From Autumnicola musiva (GTDB taxonomy: Bacteria; Bacteroidota; Bacteroidia; Flavobacteriales; Flavobacteriaceae): DNA of 64,000 nt. The stretch covers positions 1 through 64,000 of the forward strand of contig NZ_JAVRHK010000007.1 in the NCBI RefSeq assembly GCF_031846585.1, in the 5' to 3' direction. Positions 9,417 through 17,610 of the stretch are shown here, one piece after another; the stretch's first letter is position 1, and every line of letters begins with the position of its first letter. The notes under the pieces were generated by a model. It was not told where the DNA came from and did not search any database. It worked only from the letters and a program-made list of their open reading frames with translations. A program made the translations under genes and the position numbers.

Positions 9417-9686
9417 TTATGGATTAATTAAAATCGCTTCGGTCGCACCTCCGGTCCTCATGGTTTCCAGATCCGATTCAAAAACCGGATATTCCTGGCC
9501 ATTCTGTGAAAATTTAACTTCACAGTTGAGTTCTCCGTCACCACAATCAACAGTAACAGGTTGCCATGCATCATTTCTGAAAATGTAACCCGTTGATTGA
9601 TCTTCAACCACATCCGCTGATGTGAATGCCATACCGATTGCACAAATAAAAGCCATCATCGGTAACATTAATTTTCTAGTTTTCAT
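9417..9686 (-). CDS. Small secreted two-cysteine protein (DUF6520-like)
   Basis: An 89 aa precursor from the ATG at 9686; an ATG three codons upstream is also possible. It opens with a clear signal peptide (MKTRKLMLPMMAFICAIGMAFT). The mature part of about 65 residues is acidic and has two Cys in VDCGDGELNCEVKF, suited to one disulfide. It resembles the DUF6520 family of short flavobacterial exported proteins, which has no known role. It is convergent with the M16 gene and lies 94 bases from a MauE-like gene in the same direction. It could be the substrate or a product of the locus. Confidence 0.65.
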   Translation of the reverse strand: MKTRKLMLPMMAFICAIGMAFTSADVVEDQSTGYIFRNDAWQPVTVDCGDGELNCEVKFSQNGQEYPVFESDLETMRTGGATEAILINP

Positions 9687-9780
9687 AATATACATTTTTA
9701 TGAATTCAAATTTTGCCTACTTTCTTTTACAGGTGTTCAGCTCACATTCCTGTCTTCATCGCGATAAAATTTATAATAGT

Positions 9781-10236
9781 TCATGTCTTCCTTTTGGCCA
9801 GATGGTATCCAAGAAATGACAGGAGGAGGCTCACTAAATTAAAAACCAAATGTTGCTTCCAAGACAGAAGTGCCAATAATCCTCCACAAGTACAGGGTTC
9901 ATTAGGAGCAATCATTACAATATAGCCTGTATAAATCGTAAAAGCTGTTAGAAGAAGGATGGCACCTATCCATCCCACCAATCTGGTCTTTGAATATCCC
10001 AACATTGCGGCAATAATTATTTCTGTAATGGGTATCAATAGGGATAAGAAAGAAGCCAAAAACCCATTAAGGAAAAGTGGCGCATTGCTCAAGGTTGTAT
10101 ATAGAGATTGAGTATCTGTGAGTTTACTGAACCCCGTAAATACGAATAGGAAAATAAAGTAGAAGGCAAGTATGTTCAAAACAGTATTGGCTGCTGGAAA
10201 TTTTAATCCTTGACCATATTTTAGCTCCTTTTCCAT
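9781..10236 (-). CDS. MauE/DoxX-like redox-associated membrane protein
   Basis: About 151 aa from the ATG at 10236 (MEKELKYG); the longer frame to 10305 adds 23 residues of unconvincing sequence. It has four hydrophobic segments. Near the end of the third comes PCTCGGLLALLSWKQHLVFN, the Cys-x-Cys-Gly-Gly and Trp-x-x-His signature of flavobacterial MauE-like proteins. MauE-type proteins are thought to help supply or relay disulfide redox power across the inner membrane. Its neighbour encodes a two-cysteine exported protein, so a role in forming that disulfide is a natural inference. It probably shares control with the upstream AraC gene. Confidence 0.7.
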   Translation of the reverse strand: MEKELKYGQGLKFPAANTVLNILAFYFIFLFVFTGFSKLTDTQSLYTTLSNAPLFLNGFLASFLSLLIPITEIIIAAMLGYSKTRLVGWIGAILLLTAFTIYTGYIVMIAPNEPCTCGGLLALLSWKQHLVFNLVSLLLSFLGYHLAKRKT

Positions 10237-10316
10237 ATCCTTAATTTTCACCGGACAACATGCCCAATAATTACATTTCCGATGGAATAAAGTTCTATTT
10301 TTCAAACCTTGACTTC

Positions 10317-10330
10317 TTGACTTTAAAGAA
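10317..10330. repeat. 14-base motif TTGACTTTAAAGAA, copy 1
   Basis: TTGACTTTAAAGAA lies between the MauE-like and AraC genes. A second TTGACTT starts eight bases earlier at 10309. The same 14-mer recurs at 11774-11787. It is a candidate operator. Confidence 0.35.
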
Positions 10331-10356
10331 TTTAGATTTGATCCTGAAGCTTTTTT

Positions 10357-11274
10357 TTATGAATTCCTGGCCTTCAACGGATTAATTCCATAAACTTTTT
10401 TAAAAGCCCTGGTGAAATGTGCAGCACTTTTAAAACCACATTCGCCAGCAATTATATTCAGGTGGGTATTTGAATTCTTCATTAACGTATAGGCTTTTTC
10501 CAATCGTTTGCGCCGGTGGTAAGTATAAATGGTGTCCCCATAGGCACGTTTGAATATGGTTTTGATTTTGCTCACACTGCAACCAACGTCCCTACCAATT
10601 TCACGGATTTTTGGCAGGCTTGTATCAAGCCTTTCCATGACGTACTGGTGCAGATCTTTGACTATTTCCCGTTGGTCGTGCAAAAGCAAACTTCGGTATT
10701 CACTCGGGTATTTCGCTGCCCTGGTCTTCTGACCACTAAGGTAATTGGTAAGTCTTTCGTTTTCATAAACAGCCTTGAAAACCGATAAGGTATAGGTTTT
10801 TATGCCACCAGAAACCAACTGGTGCAAATAGCCGTAGCCAGACCACAAATAGCCGTTGCGGTGCCTGAATTCGACTTTTAAACGAACATTCTTTTCTATA
10901 CTGTGTTTCAATAATTTGTAAAGGTCGTCTGGCAGCTTTGTTTCCTCGCTAACCAGTAATTTTACAGGCTTGTTCAATAAATCCGCTGCGGAATATCCAA
11001 GGATTTCCGCTACATTGTCAGAATAGGAAATGATATGGAAATTACAATCTAGGTTGAAGATTACATTTTCAATCACCTCCTTGCTTTTTTCCAAATTGAT
11101 TTGATGGACAGCGGTATCAACCTCCTCTACCATTGTATTTAGGGAAAGTACTATTTGTTCAAGTTCATCTTTCTGGTTTCTTAGAGGAAGTGTGTATGTA
11201 TAGTTCCCTAAAGTAATTTCTGTAATGAAATTCAAGATTTCTTGTACGCGTATTTTTTGAATAGGAGTAAACAT
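10357..11274 (-). CDS. PAS-domain AraC-family transcription regulator
   Basis: A 305 aa cytoplasmic protein. Residues about 15-65 resemble a lone HAMP-like helical segment, and about 65-170 form a PAS domain (VIFNLDCNFHIISYSDNV, EILGYSAADLLNKPVKLL). The last 100 residues are the two AraC helix-turn-helix motifs (IREIGRDVGCSVSKIKTIFK and IAGECGFKSAAHFTRAFKKV). Unlike classical AraC proteins it has no cupin sensor. The PAS domain may bind a small ligand or sense redox. It is transcribed toward the MauE-like and small-peptide genes, and its likely targets are these and perhaps susC. Confidence 0.82.
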   Translation of the reverse strand: MFTPIQKIRVQEILNFITEITLGNYTYTLPLRNQKDELEQIVLSLNTMVEEVDTAVHQINLEKSKEVIENVIFNLDCNFHIISYSDNVAEILGYSAADLLNKPVKLLVSEETKLPDDLYKLLKHSIEKNVRLKVEFRHRNGYLWSGYGYLHQLVSGGIKTYTLSVFKAVYENERLTNYLSGQKTRAAKYPSEYRSLLLHDQREIVKDLHQYVMERLDTSLPKIREIGRDVGCSVSKIKTIFKRAYGDTIYTYHRRKRLEKAYTLMKNSNTHLNIIAGECGFKSAAHFTRAFKKVYGINPLKARNS

Positions 11275-11294
11275 AATGATAAAACATAAAGAGG

Positions 11295-11663
11295 TTATTT
11301 ATAGTCATTTAAAAATGCCAGAGCCTCAGAAATGGTAGAAAATCCCTTGGTGGGCACTGATGGATTGCTAATATTTATATAAGCTTTCAACAACGTACCT
11401 GTATATGCATCTTCCATTACTATGGCCACAGCCAAGGCTTTAAAACAGCCTTTTTCGGCCAAATATTCCCTCGCCGCTTTACTGGCAGTCTTCAACATCC
11501 TCACATCGCACAGGATAGGATAGGAAACCCCGTTTTGAAAACGGAGCCTCGCTTTTACCACTGCTTTGGCTGCATCTAGATCGAGTACGGTATTAGGTTT
11601 ATAAACAAAGTTTAGAATACCCTCTTCAATCCAGAAGTGCGCATACTTGTCACCTTTAATCAT
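11295..11663 (-). CDS. STAS/SpoIIAA-like protein (DUF7793-like)
   Basis: A 122 aa soluble protein with the pattern of a family common in flavobacteria: FWIEEGILNFVYKPN, then LDLDAAKAVVKARLRFQNG, then YPILCDVRMLKTASKAAREYLA. That layout resembles a STAS/SpoIIAA fold and is usually found next to regulators. It lies 20 bases upstream of the PAS-AraC gene on the same strand, so the two are probably co-transcribed and may act together. No catalytic motif is seen. Function unknown. Confidence 0.6.
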   Translation of the reverse strand: MIKGDKYAHFWIEEGILNFVYKPNTVLDLDAAKAVVKARLRFQNGVSYPILCDVRMLKTASKAAREYLAEKGCFKALAVAIVMEDAYTGTLLKAYINISNPSVPTKGFSTISEALAFLNDYK

Positions 11664-11773
11664 TTGGGGCCTATTTATAACCTAATTTAATAAAATAATA
11701 ATAACGATTTCTTAATAAGATTTCCGTTGGTGGATGGAATAAAGCAAACAGGGCGGTACTTCATTTGGAAAAA

Positions 11774-11787
11774 TTGACTTTAAAGAA
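11774..11787. repeat. 14-base motif TTGACTTTAAAGAA, copy 2
   Basis: Identical to 10317-10330. A further TTGACTT follows at 11794-11800, so TTGACTT repeats with a 20-base period. It lies in the divergent gap between the STAS-like gene and the oxoamine synthase fusion. Confidence 0.35.
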
Positions 11788-11875
11788 CAAGAATTGACTT
11801 AGCAGCCATTTTTTTACGGAAAATTCTGATTTCCAAATTCTTTTTTTAGTTTTCCTGTTCCTTAAATCAAAACCC

Positions 11876-14284
11876 ATGGCAAAGATCAAACACAACAACA
11901 TTTTGGATACTGTGGTCTCGGTAATGACCAATGCCAAAGAATCAGGGGCTATTCATTTATATGCGGAAGGAGATCGCTTTGATGGCCGGCAAATCCAAAT
12001 CAAGGGTAAAAAGCTATTTCATTTTGGGACTACTGGCTACTTAGGGCTGGAACAGGACAACCGTTTAAAGCAAGGGGCCATCAAAGCCATTGAAGCATAC
12101 GGAACAGAATTCCCCCTATCCAAATCTTATATCTCCCATCCCTTATATGAAGAGCTGGAATCCTTAATGACAGAAATATTTGGAAGCCCCATTGTCATCA
12201 CCAAAAACAGTACCCTGGGACATATGGGTGTAATCCCATCCGTTGTAGATGATGGGGATGGCGTCATTTTGGACCACCAGGTGCACTGGAGTGTTCAAAG
12301 TGCTGTAAATCCGCTAAAACTGCGATCTGTACCAGTGGAAATGATTAGGCACAATAATTTGGGGATGCTGGAGGACAAGATCAAAAAATTACAATCCAGG
12401 TGCAAAAAGATCTGGTATATGGCAGATGGCATGTATTCTATGTTTGGTGACTACGCCCCTATTAATGAATTGATGTCACTTTGCAACAAATATCCCCAAC
12501 TGCACATCTATTTTGATGATGTACATGGAATGAGTTGGAAAGGCAAAAACGGTAGCGGTTACGTTATGAGTATCTTGAAGGAACTGCCCGAAAGGGTAAT
12601 ATTGTTTGGTACCATGAGCAAAACTTTTGGTGCCAGTGGGGCCGTAATGGTTTGCAAGGATAAGAAGATCCAGCAAAGGGTCAAAAATTTTGGTGGACCG
12701 CTGACTTTTTCCGTTCAATTGGAACCAGCCTCAGTCGGTGCCGCCATGGCATCAGCAAAGATTCATCTAAGCGATGAAATTTATAAAATGCAAAATGAAC
12801 TTGCTGATCGGATTTCCTTTTTCAACCATTGTTTGAAAAATACGGATTTACCTGTAATCGTTGATAATGATTCCCCGGTGTTCTACATAGGTGCTGGTAT
12901 GCCAGAGACTGGATTCAATCTAGTAAACCGGCTTATCACTACGGGATTTTATGTCAACATAGGCTTTTTCCCCGCAGTCCCTGTAAAAAATACAGGTCTC
13001 AGAATTACAATTTCAAGGCACAATCAAAAAGAAGAAATCAAGGATCTAGTGGAAGCCCTGGCCAAAGAATTCCCAAAAGCATTGGAGGATACAAACACAA
13101 ACCTTGAACGTGTGAATTTTGCTTTCGGGCGAAACAGCAGTGAATCGAGCCCTTCCAAGGCAACTAAATCCAATTTAAAAATAGAAACCTATAGTTCTAT
13201 CGCAGAAATCGATCCTGAATTATGGAATTCAACTGTAGGGGGACACGGGTTATATGACTGGAATGGCCTTGAATCGCTAGAAAAAATCCTTGATTCCCAT
13301 AATTCCCCAGAACATAACAACAAGTTTTTCTACTTTATCGTACGGGATGAAAATCGAAAATGTATCCTTGCCACATTTTTCTCTTATGGCTTATGGAAGG
13401 AAGATATGCTCGCCCCAAGATCTGTTTCCCTTGCTTTGGAAAAAACAAGACAGATCGAACCTTATTATCATACCAGCTATTGTTTGAATATGGGTTCGAT
13501 GATGACAGAGGGGGACCACCTTTATTTGTGCCAGGAAAAAGAGAATTGGAAAGAAGCCTTTGACCTGTTATTGGAACAAGTAGAAATATTGGAAAAGAAA
13601 CTGAAACCGCAGTATTTAATCCTCCGGGATTTCGATTCAGATAATGATGCGATCAAAACATTTCTCCACAATAAAGGTTTCATTCAGGTGTCCATGCCCC
13701 AATCAGCGATTTACGATAATTTCATTTGGAATGATCCTCAAGATTATGTTGGCACCCTTAGCAAACGTTCAAGAAAACATTTCAGAAATGATATTGAACC
13801 CTACTTCGAAAAATTGAAGGTTCGGATCAAAGATAAATTAACAGACAAAGAATTAAACCAGAGCTATGAACTCTATTTGCAGGTAAAAGAAAACAATTTG
13901 GGATTGAACACTTTTAGGTATCCCTTCCCCCTTTTCGAACATATGGTCGTCTCATCACAATGGGAGTTCATAATGATTTATTTAAAAGAAACTGAAAAGC
14001 CCTTAGTTGGTGTGATGTTCTGTTATAAAAATAGCAGCAATATTTATTCCCCTGCCATTATTGGAATGGATTACGAATTCTCAGGGGAATATAACATCTA
14101 TAGACAGCTGTTGTACCAAACAATAATACGTGCCAAGGAATTGGGCAGCTCCAGGATTGATTTTGGCTTGACAGCTGGTTTTGAAAAGCGAAAAGTTGGT
14201 GCCATGGTTTTAGATAAGTGTGCCTATATCCAGGCACGTGATAATTTTGCCCTTGAGTCTTTAGATTGGTTGAGAAAAGATTAG
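11876..14284 (+). CDS. Alpha-oxoamine synthase fused to a GNAT-like acyltransferase
   Basis: An 802 aa two-domain cytoplasmic protein. Residues about 30-410 are a PLP enzyme of the oxoamine synthase group (BioF/KBL/serine palmitoyltransferase type). It shows FHFGTTGYLGL, the PLP-contacting FDDVHG (Asp214-Asp215, His217) and GTMSKTFGASG with the Schiff-base Lys249. Residues about 430-800 look like a GNAT-type domain of the kind found in peptidoglycan/BioF2 acyltransferases (RSRKHFRNDIEPYFEKLKV, IYRQLLYQTIIRAKELG, IDFGLTAGFEKRKVG). The first half condenses an amino acid with an acyl-CoA, so a lipid or alpha-amino-ketone product is likely. Product unknown. It stands alone, divergent from the STAS-like gene. 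Confidence 0.8.
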   Translation: MAKIKHNNILDTVVSVMTNAKESGAIHLYAEGDRFDGRQIQIKGKKLFHFGTTGYLGLEQDNRLKQGAIKAIEAYGTEFPLSKSYISHPLYEELESLMTEIFGSPIVITKNSTLGHMGVIPSVVDDGDGVILDHQVHWSVQSAVNPLKLRSVPVEMIRHNNLGMLEDKIKKLQSRCKKIWYMADGMYSMFGDYAPINELMSLCNKYPQLHIYFDDVHGMSWKGKNGSGYVMSILKELPERVILFGTMSKTFGASGAVMVCKDKKIQQRVKNFGGPLTFSVQLEPASVGAAMASAKIHLSDEIYKMQNELADRISFFNHCLKNTDLPVIVDNDSPVFYIGAGMPETGFNLVNRLITTGFYVNIGFFPAVPVKNTGLRITISRHNQKEEIKDLVEALAKEFPKALEDTNTNLERVNFAFGRNSSESSPSKATKSNLKIETYSSIAEIDPELWNSTVGGHGLYDWNGLESLEKILDSHNSPEHNNKFFYFIVRDENRKCILATFFSYGLWKEDMLAPRSVSLALEKTRQIEPYYHTSYCLNMGSMMTEGDHLYLCQEKENWKEAFDLLLEQVEILEKKLKPQYLILRDFDSDNDAIKTFLHNKGFIQVSMPQSAIYDNFIWNDPQDYVGTLSKRSRKHFRNDIEPYFEKLKVRIKDKLTDKELNQSYELYLQVKENNLGLNTFRYPFPLFEHMVVSSQWEFIMIYLKETEKPLVGVMFCYKNSSNIYSPAIIGMDYEFSGEYNIYRQLLYQTIIRAKELGSSRIDFGLTAGFEKRKVGAMVLDKCAYIQARDNFALESLDWLRKD

Positions 14285-14614
14285 CTCCGCTACCCCTGTT
14301 TATGTTTTGGCCCTAATTTCTTACCATTTAAAAATTCATATTGAAGATAGCACAACAACGGCATTATTTGTTTTCCTTAAATACGAAGGTGATGTTCGAG
14401 AAAGCAATGTCCATATTTAGCGAACAGTTTGAATGCAACGGTTCTGAAGGTTCCGATACAAGAATGCAGAACGCGGTATAAAACCTCTGCATTAAATTTT
14501 ACCCTCAATTACTAATTCTATTACCAAACTCATCTTATAACCAGTTTTTAGTAAAAAGAGAACCTATTCACAATTTGATTAAAAACTAAGTTTTTCAATA
14601 GAAAGTATTATTTT
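14285..14614. other. Gap at the probable left side of the conjugative element
   Basis: No confident gene. An open frame at 14341-14481 (TTG start, 46 codons) could be a fragment of something larger, but it has no recognisable motif. I see no copy of the tRNA-Arg sequence found at the right end, so no left attachment site can be marked. The change from chromosomal to element-like genes falls here or further left. Confidence 0.4.
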
Positions 14615-15862
14615 ATGCAATTAGCCCTTACTAAATCTAAAATAACATTGAAAAATGAAAACCTACCATATCCTCTGGAATGGCTAGATCTGTTGATTAC
14701 AATTACATTTAATCCTCATAGAACAGATATAGCTTCGATTAATAATGACCAGCTAAATCATATTCTAAACCGTGTTCCAAAAGAAAACCTTCGTCTACAA
14801 TCACTTATAAAAAGTCAGATTTTCTCCAGCAACAATGAAGAGGAAATTACACTACTGATTAAACAATACCACTCCTCTCTTATAGCACTCCTTGACCACA
14901 CCCTGGAGAACCAAAATTCCTCCTCACAAAAAAGCAATTTAGAAAATGTATATAAAGTATTAATTTCAAACATTGATGAACTCCTCTCCTTTATTGAAAC
15001 ACGTTTTCCCCACCATCTCAGTCCAGAAGAACGGGTTCCAAAAACCTATCTTTCTGTAACCCAACAAAAACTTAAGAAAAAGTTGCAAAAATTGGAATCG
15101 ATTAACAGTAATAGCTCTACGTCCAATCCGGCTTTTGAAATAGTTATGACCAGATTATACCATTTTTTAAATACCCCTTGTCTTCGATACCAAGTTACAT
15201 TTAGGGATGTTTTCTATAAAAAAACACTTGTACGCGGACTTGAAAATATTGATTGGACCAAAGAACAAAAAGAGGCATATTCTCATCTTGACGAGTTATT
15301 GATCTATCTTAACTACAATAGTAAGGCTTACATAAACTTACTTACTAATCATCTTGCCGAAAAAATTAACGATTGTGATACCGCCCGTGAAAAAATGGAC
15401 ATGCTGCTCTACTATTACAAAGCTTTCAAACAACTACATCGAAAGCCCAAGGTTATTCTAAATCCTAATTACCATGACCTGGAAACCGTGCTAGGGAATT
15501 GGTTCACACAAGAGATTCTTTACCTAGAAAAGAAATTGCACCTATCAGTAGTCCCGCTCCAAAGCAAAAAGGAGAACCCGGTAGAAAAGCAATCAACTGC
15601 AAAGGAGAAGCAAAAAGTACTTTGCATGCTTTCCACCGACCAGATGGGACTTATATTTCGTGCTTCCGATGAACTACGGATATTGGTTGCAAAATCCATG
15701 AGCCAGGTATTTAAAACCATTGTTCCCCATTTATCAACCCCTTATAAAGAAGATTTATCATACGATGGCATGCGTAGCAAATCTTATGTGGCAGAAGAAC
15801 GCGATAAACAATTAGCTATTGAAACCCTGGAGCGGATTATTAAAAAAATTAAGGAATATTAA
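14615..15862 (+). CDS. Uncharacterised conjugative-element protein
   Basis: A 415 aa soluble, mostly helical protein without signal peptide. The last 90 residues are the most distinctive part, with LSTDQMGLIFRASDELRIL and HLSTPYKEDLSYDGMRSKSY. I know this kind of tail from proteins in Bacteroidota integrative elements that have no assigned role. It is not clearly RteC, although size and helical content are similar. It is followed 12 bases later by a lipoprotein gene and lies upstream of the tra operon, which places it as an accessory gene of the element. Confidence 0.5.
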   Translation: MQLALTKSKITLKNENLPYPLEWLDLLITITFNPHRTDIASINNDQLNHILNRVPKENLRLQSLIKSQIFSSNNEEEITLLIKQYHSSLIALLDHTLENQNSSSQKSNLENVYKVLISNIDELLSFIETRFPHHLSPEERVPKTYLSVTQQKLKKKLQKLESINSNSSTSNPAFEIVMTRLYHFLNTPCLRYQVTFRDVFYKKTLVRGLENIDWTKEQKEAYSHLDELLIYLNYNSKAYINLLTNHLAEKINDCDTAREKMDMLLYYYKAFKQLHRKPKVILNPNYHDLETVLGNWFTQEILYLEKKLHLSVVPLQSKKENPVEKQSTAKEKQKVLCMLSTDQMGLIFRASDELRILVAKSMSQVFKTIVPHLSTPYKEDLSYDGMRSKSYVAEERDKQLAIETLERIIKKIKEY

Positions 15863-15874
15863 AATCATTATACC

Positions 15875-16402
15875 ATGAAAAAACTGTTTCTCATATTCAT
15901 GATCATCCCTGTGATTGGATGCCAAACAAATCAGAAACCTGATAAGGATACTGTCCTTAAAATAATCCGTAAAGAACTGAACTATCCACGTACTATTGAT
16001 TATGATATCTTTTGCAGTGATCCCGCTCATGCTAAAAAGCTACTGGATCTAAAGCTTGATACCGCAGGTATGGTTACTATTCAAAAAACACAAAAATTAA
16101 AAGATATCGGTTCACCTTTGATTACTTTTACCAAAGCAGCGCAGCCCTACCTGATAAAACCTACAGAAAAGGAAAAGAAAGTGGACATACAAAAAGTAAA
16201 GATTGCAGAAGAAACTGTAAGCCATATAGAACTTGGAAATAGCACTGAATCCAATGGTAAAAAATCCATCCCTGTGACTTATACTGTAACCAGTACCAAT
16301 GTTACTCCCTTTTCTGTTTTAATGAAACGTGATTTTTCAAAACCGATTGCGCGCTCTGCTACACTCCATTTTTCAGACGGGAAATGGAAATTGATGAAAT
16401 AA
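15875..16402 (+). CDS. Small lipoprotein of the conjugative element
   Basis: 175 aa with a lipoprotein signal (MKKLFLIFMIIPVIGC, lipid Cys16). The mature part is rich in Lys and beta-type residues and ends in TLHFSDGKWKLMK. I do not recognise a family. It probably forms an operon with the 415 aa gene (12-base gap) and is followed by a strong intrinsic terminator at 16434-16467. It could contribute to surface or entry exclusion, but nothing in the sequence shows this. Confidence 0.5.
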   Translation: MKKLFLIFMIIPVIGCQTNQKPDKDTVLKIIRKELNYPRTIDYDIFCSDPAHAKKLLDLKLDTAGMVTIQKTQKLKDIGSPLITFTKAAQPYLIKPTEKEKKVDIQKVKIAEETVSHIELGNSTESNGKKSIPVTYTVTSTNVTPFSVLMKRDFSKPIARSATLHFSDGKWKLMK

Positions 16403-16433
16403 TAAAAATCACCCCTCCATACCATCCATACAA

Positions 16434-16467
16434 AAGAGAACTTTCTAAGAAGGTTCTCTTTTTTTTT
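16434..16467 (+). terminator. Intrinsic terminator
   Basis: A 12-bp stem (AAGAGAAC pairing with GTTCTCTT, extended by four further pairs) with a 3-nt loop, followed by a run of T to 16467. It ends the 415 aa-lipoprotein unit. Confidence 0.8.
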
Positions 16468-16504
16468 AAAAAATTTTCTTCCCCGAAGCACATTCATTTA
16501 ATTG

Positions 16505-16545
16505 AGGTTCCAAAGGTTACAAAAAGGTTCCAACAAAAAGTTGGA
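16505..16545. repeat. Iteron-like repeats with adjoining hairpin
   Basis: Three direct repeats of AGGTTnCAA occur at 16505-16513, 16514-16522 and 16525-16533. The last runs into a hairpin, TCCAAC-AAAAA-GTTGGA (16529-16545). Repeats beside a hairpin just before a transfer operon could be an oriT, a regulator site or a recombinase arm site. Confidence 0.35.
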
Positions 16546-16648
16546 CTTGTAGCAGCCCACCTTCATCCGTTTCTTTGCTATCGAGATTAATGTAAACGAC
16601 CCGACATTAAATGCCGAGTTGAATTGTAGAACGATAAAAGAGAGGCGT

Positions 16649-17119
16649 ATGTTTACTCAGATTTCATGGACGGACTACCTATTGGCAGTCTCCATACTAC
16701 TAATTATTTATTACTTATTTGTTGGGGTACGGTATTTTTCGAGTGACCTCAAAGACCTGTTGGCAGGAAAACGAAAACCCACCCTAAAAACATCTGGTTT
16801 TACGCAACATGAACCCTTGCAAAATGATGATTCAGAAAATATTTCGGTAACTACTGATGAGGAAGCGAATGACGAATTTACCGAAGTAGAACACCTGATC
16901 GAGAAAATGAAAACCGTGATTACCGATGCGCTTGATAAACAACTTGTCAAGGAAGAATTCAGGCAGTACCTGCGCCTTGTCTTAAAAGAATTTCCTTCGG
17001 TAAAAACATCCGCGCTCCGCCCTTCGGTCAATGAACTGATTGTATCGGAGTGTGAAAAACAAGGGATTGTTGCCTTCAATGAAGAGGAAGTAGATGAATT
17101 GTGGAGTGACAAAAGGTAG
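16649..17119 (+). CDS. Membrane-anchored acidic protein of the tra operon
   Basis: 156 aa from the ATG at 16649; an in-frame start ten codons earlier has poorer context. One N-terminal membrane segment (YLLAVSILLIIYYLFVGVRYF) is followed by a charged, Glu-rich cytoplasmic part. It is the first gene before traE in the same direction, and genes of this shape commonly head flavobacterial transfer operons. Family not recognised. Possibly a small assembly or regulatory factor of the secretion system. Confidence 0.5.
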   Translation: MFTQISWTDYLLAVSILLIIYYLFVGVRYFSSDLKDLLAGKRKPTLKTSGFTQHEPLQNDDSENISVTTDEEANDEFTEVEHLIEKMKTVITDALDKQLVKEEFRQYLRLVLKEFPSVKTSALRPSVNELIVSECEKQGIVAFNEEEVDELWSDKR

Positions 17120-17127
17120 CAGTCCCG

Positions 17128-17219
17128 GCGGAACGTGTTTCCCTTCCCTACCCCGAGCGTATGGGCAATGTGTGGCAGAAAAGGATGGGGCATGAGGTAG
17201 CGAAAACGTTCCGCTTTTT
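17128..17219 (+). other. Foldback between the membrane protein and traE
   Basis: GCGGAACG (17128-17135) pairs with CGTTCCGC (17207-17214), which is followed by TTTTTA. The 70 bases between contain C-rich and G-rich blocks that could pair further. It could be a terminator with a long stem or an RNA element controlling traE onward. Confidence 0.4.
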
Positions 17220-17259
17220 ATTAAAAACTTTTGATTTTAAACTTTAATACAAGTGAGTT

Positions 17260-17598
17260 ATGAAAATGTGCAGCAAGAAAACAACAAGGTTTACCCGCAA
17301 AAGAGTTATTTCAATTTGTGCCGCTATGGCATTAATGGCCATCCATTATAGTGTTTTTGCACAGGATGGTATTGAAGGTATTAATGAAGCCAACATGAAA
17401 GTACGGAGCTATTTTGCCGCAGGCACCAACCTGATGTATGCCGTAGGTGCCTTAGTAGGTTTAATCGGCGCCGTAAAGGTTTATCAGAAATGGAACAATG
17501 GCGATCAGGACACCGGCAAGGTAGCCGCCGCCTGGTTTGGCAGTTGTATTTTCCTGGTGGTCGTGGCTACTGTGATCCAGTCGTTCTTCGGTATCTAA
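17260..17598 (+). CDS. traE: TraE, DUF4134 conjugative transposon protein
   Basis: 112 aa (ATG at 17266 also possible). A signal-like N-terminus ends in VFAQ. Two hydrophobic segments follow (MYAVGALVGLIGAVKVYQKW and the C-terminal AAWFGSCIFLVVVATVI). Size, topology and the QKWNNGDQD turn match the DUF4134/TraE family of CTnDOT-like elements, which is comparable in form to VirB2-type pilin subunits. It would sit in the inner membrane or pilus of the mating apparatus. Unusually, it is separated from traF by about 6 kb holding DUF1896 and the methylase-helicase. Confidence 0.85.
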   Translation: MKMCSKKTTRFTRKRVISICAAMALMAIHYSVFAQDGIEGINEANMKVRSYFAAGTNLMYAVGALVGLIGAVKVYQKWNNGDQDTGKVAAAWFGSCIFLVVVATVIQSFFGI

Positions 17599-17610
17599 AA
17601 TCCAGGAATT

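Noticed and set aside
14341..14481. 46-codon frame before the 415 aa gene
   Set aside because: TTG start, no ribosome site, no motif; may be a gene fragment but cannot be supported.
14615..15862. RteC regulator
   Set aside because: Size is plausible but the characteristic RteC segments are not visible.
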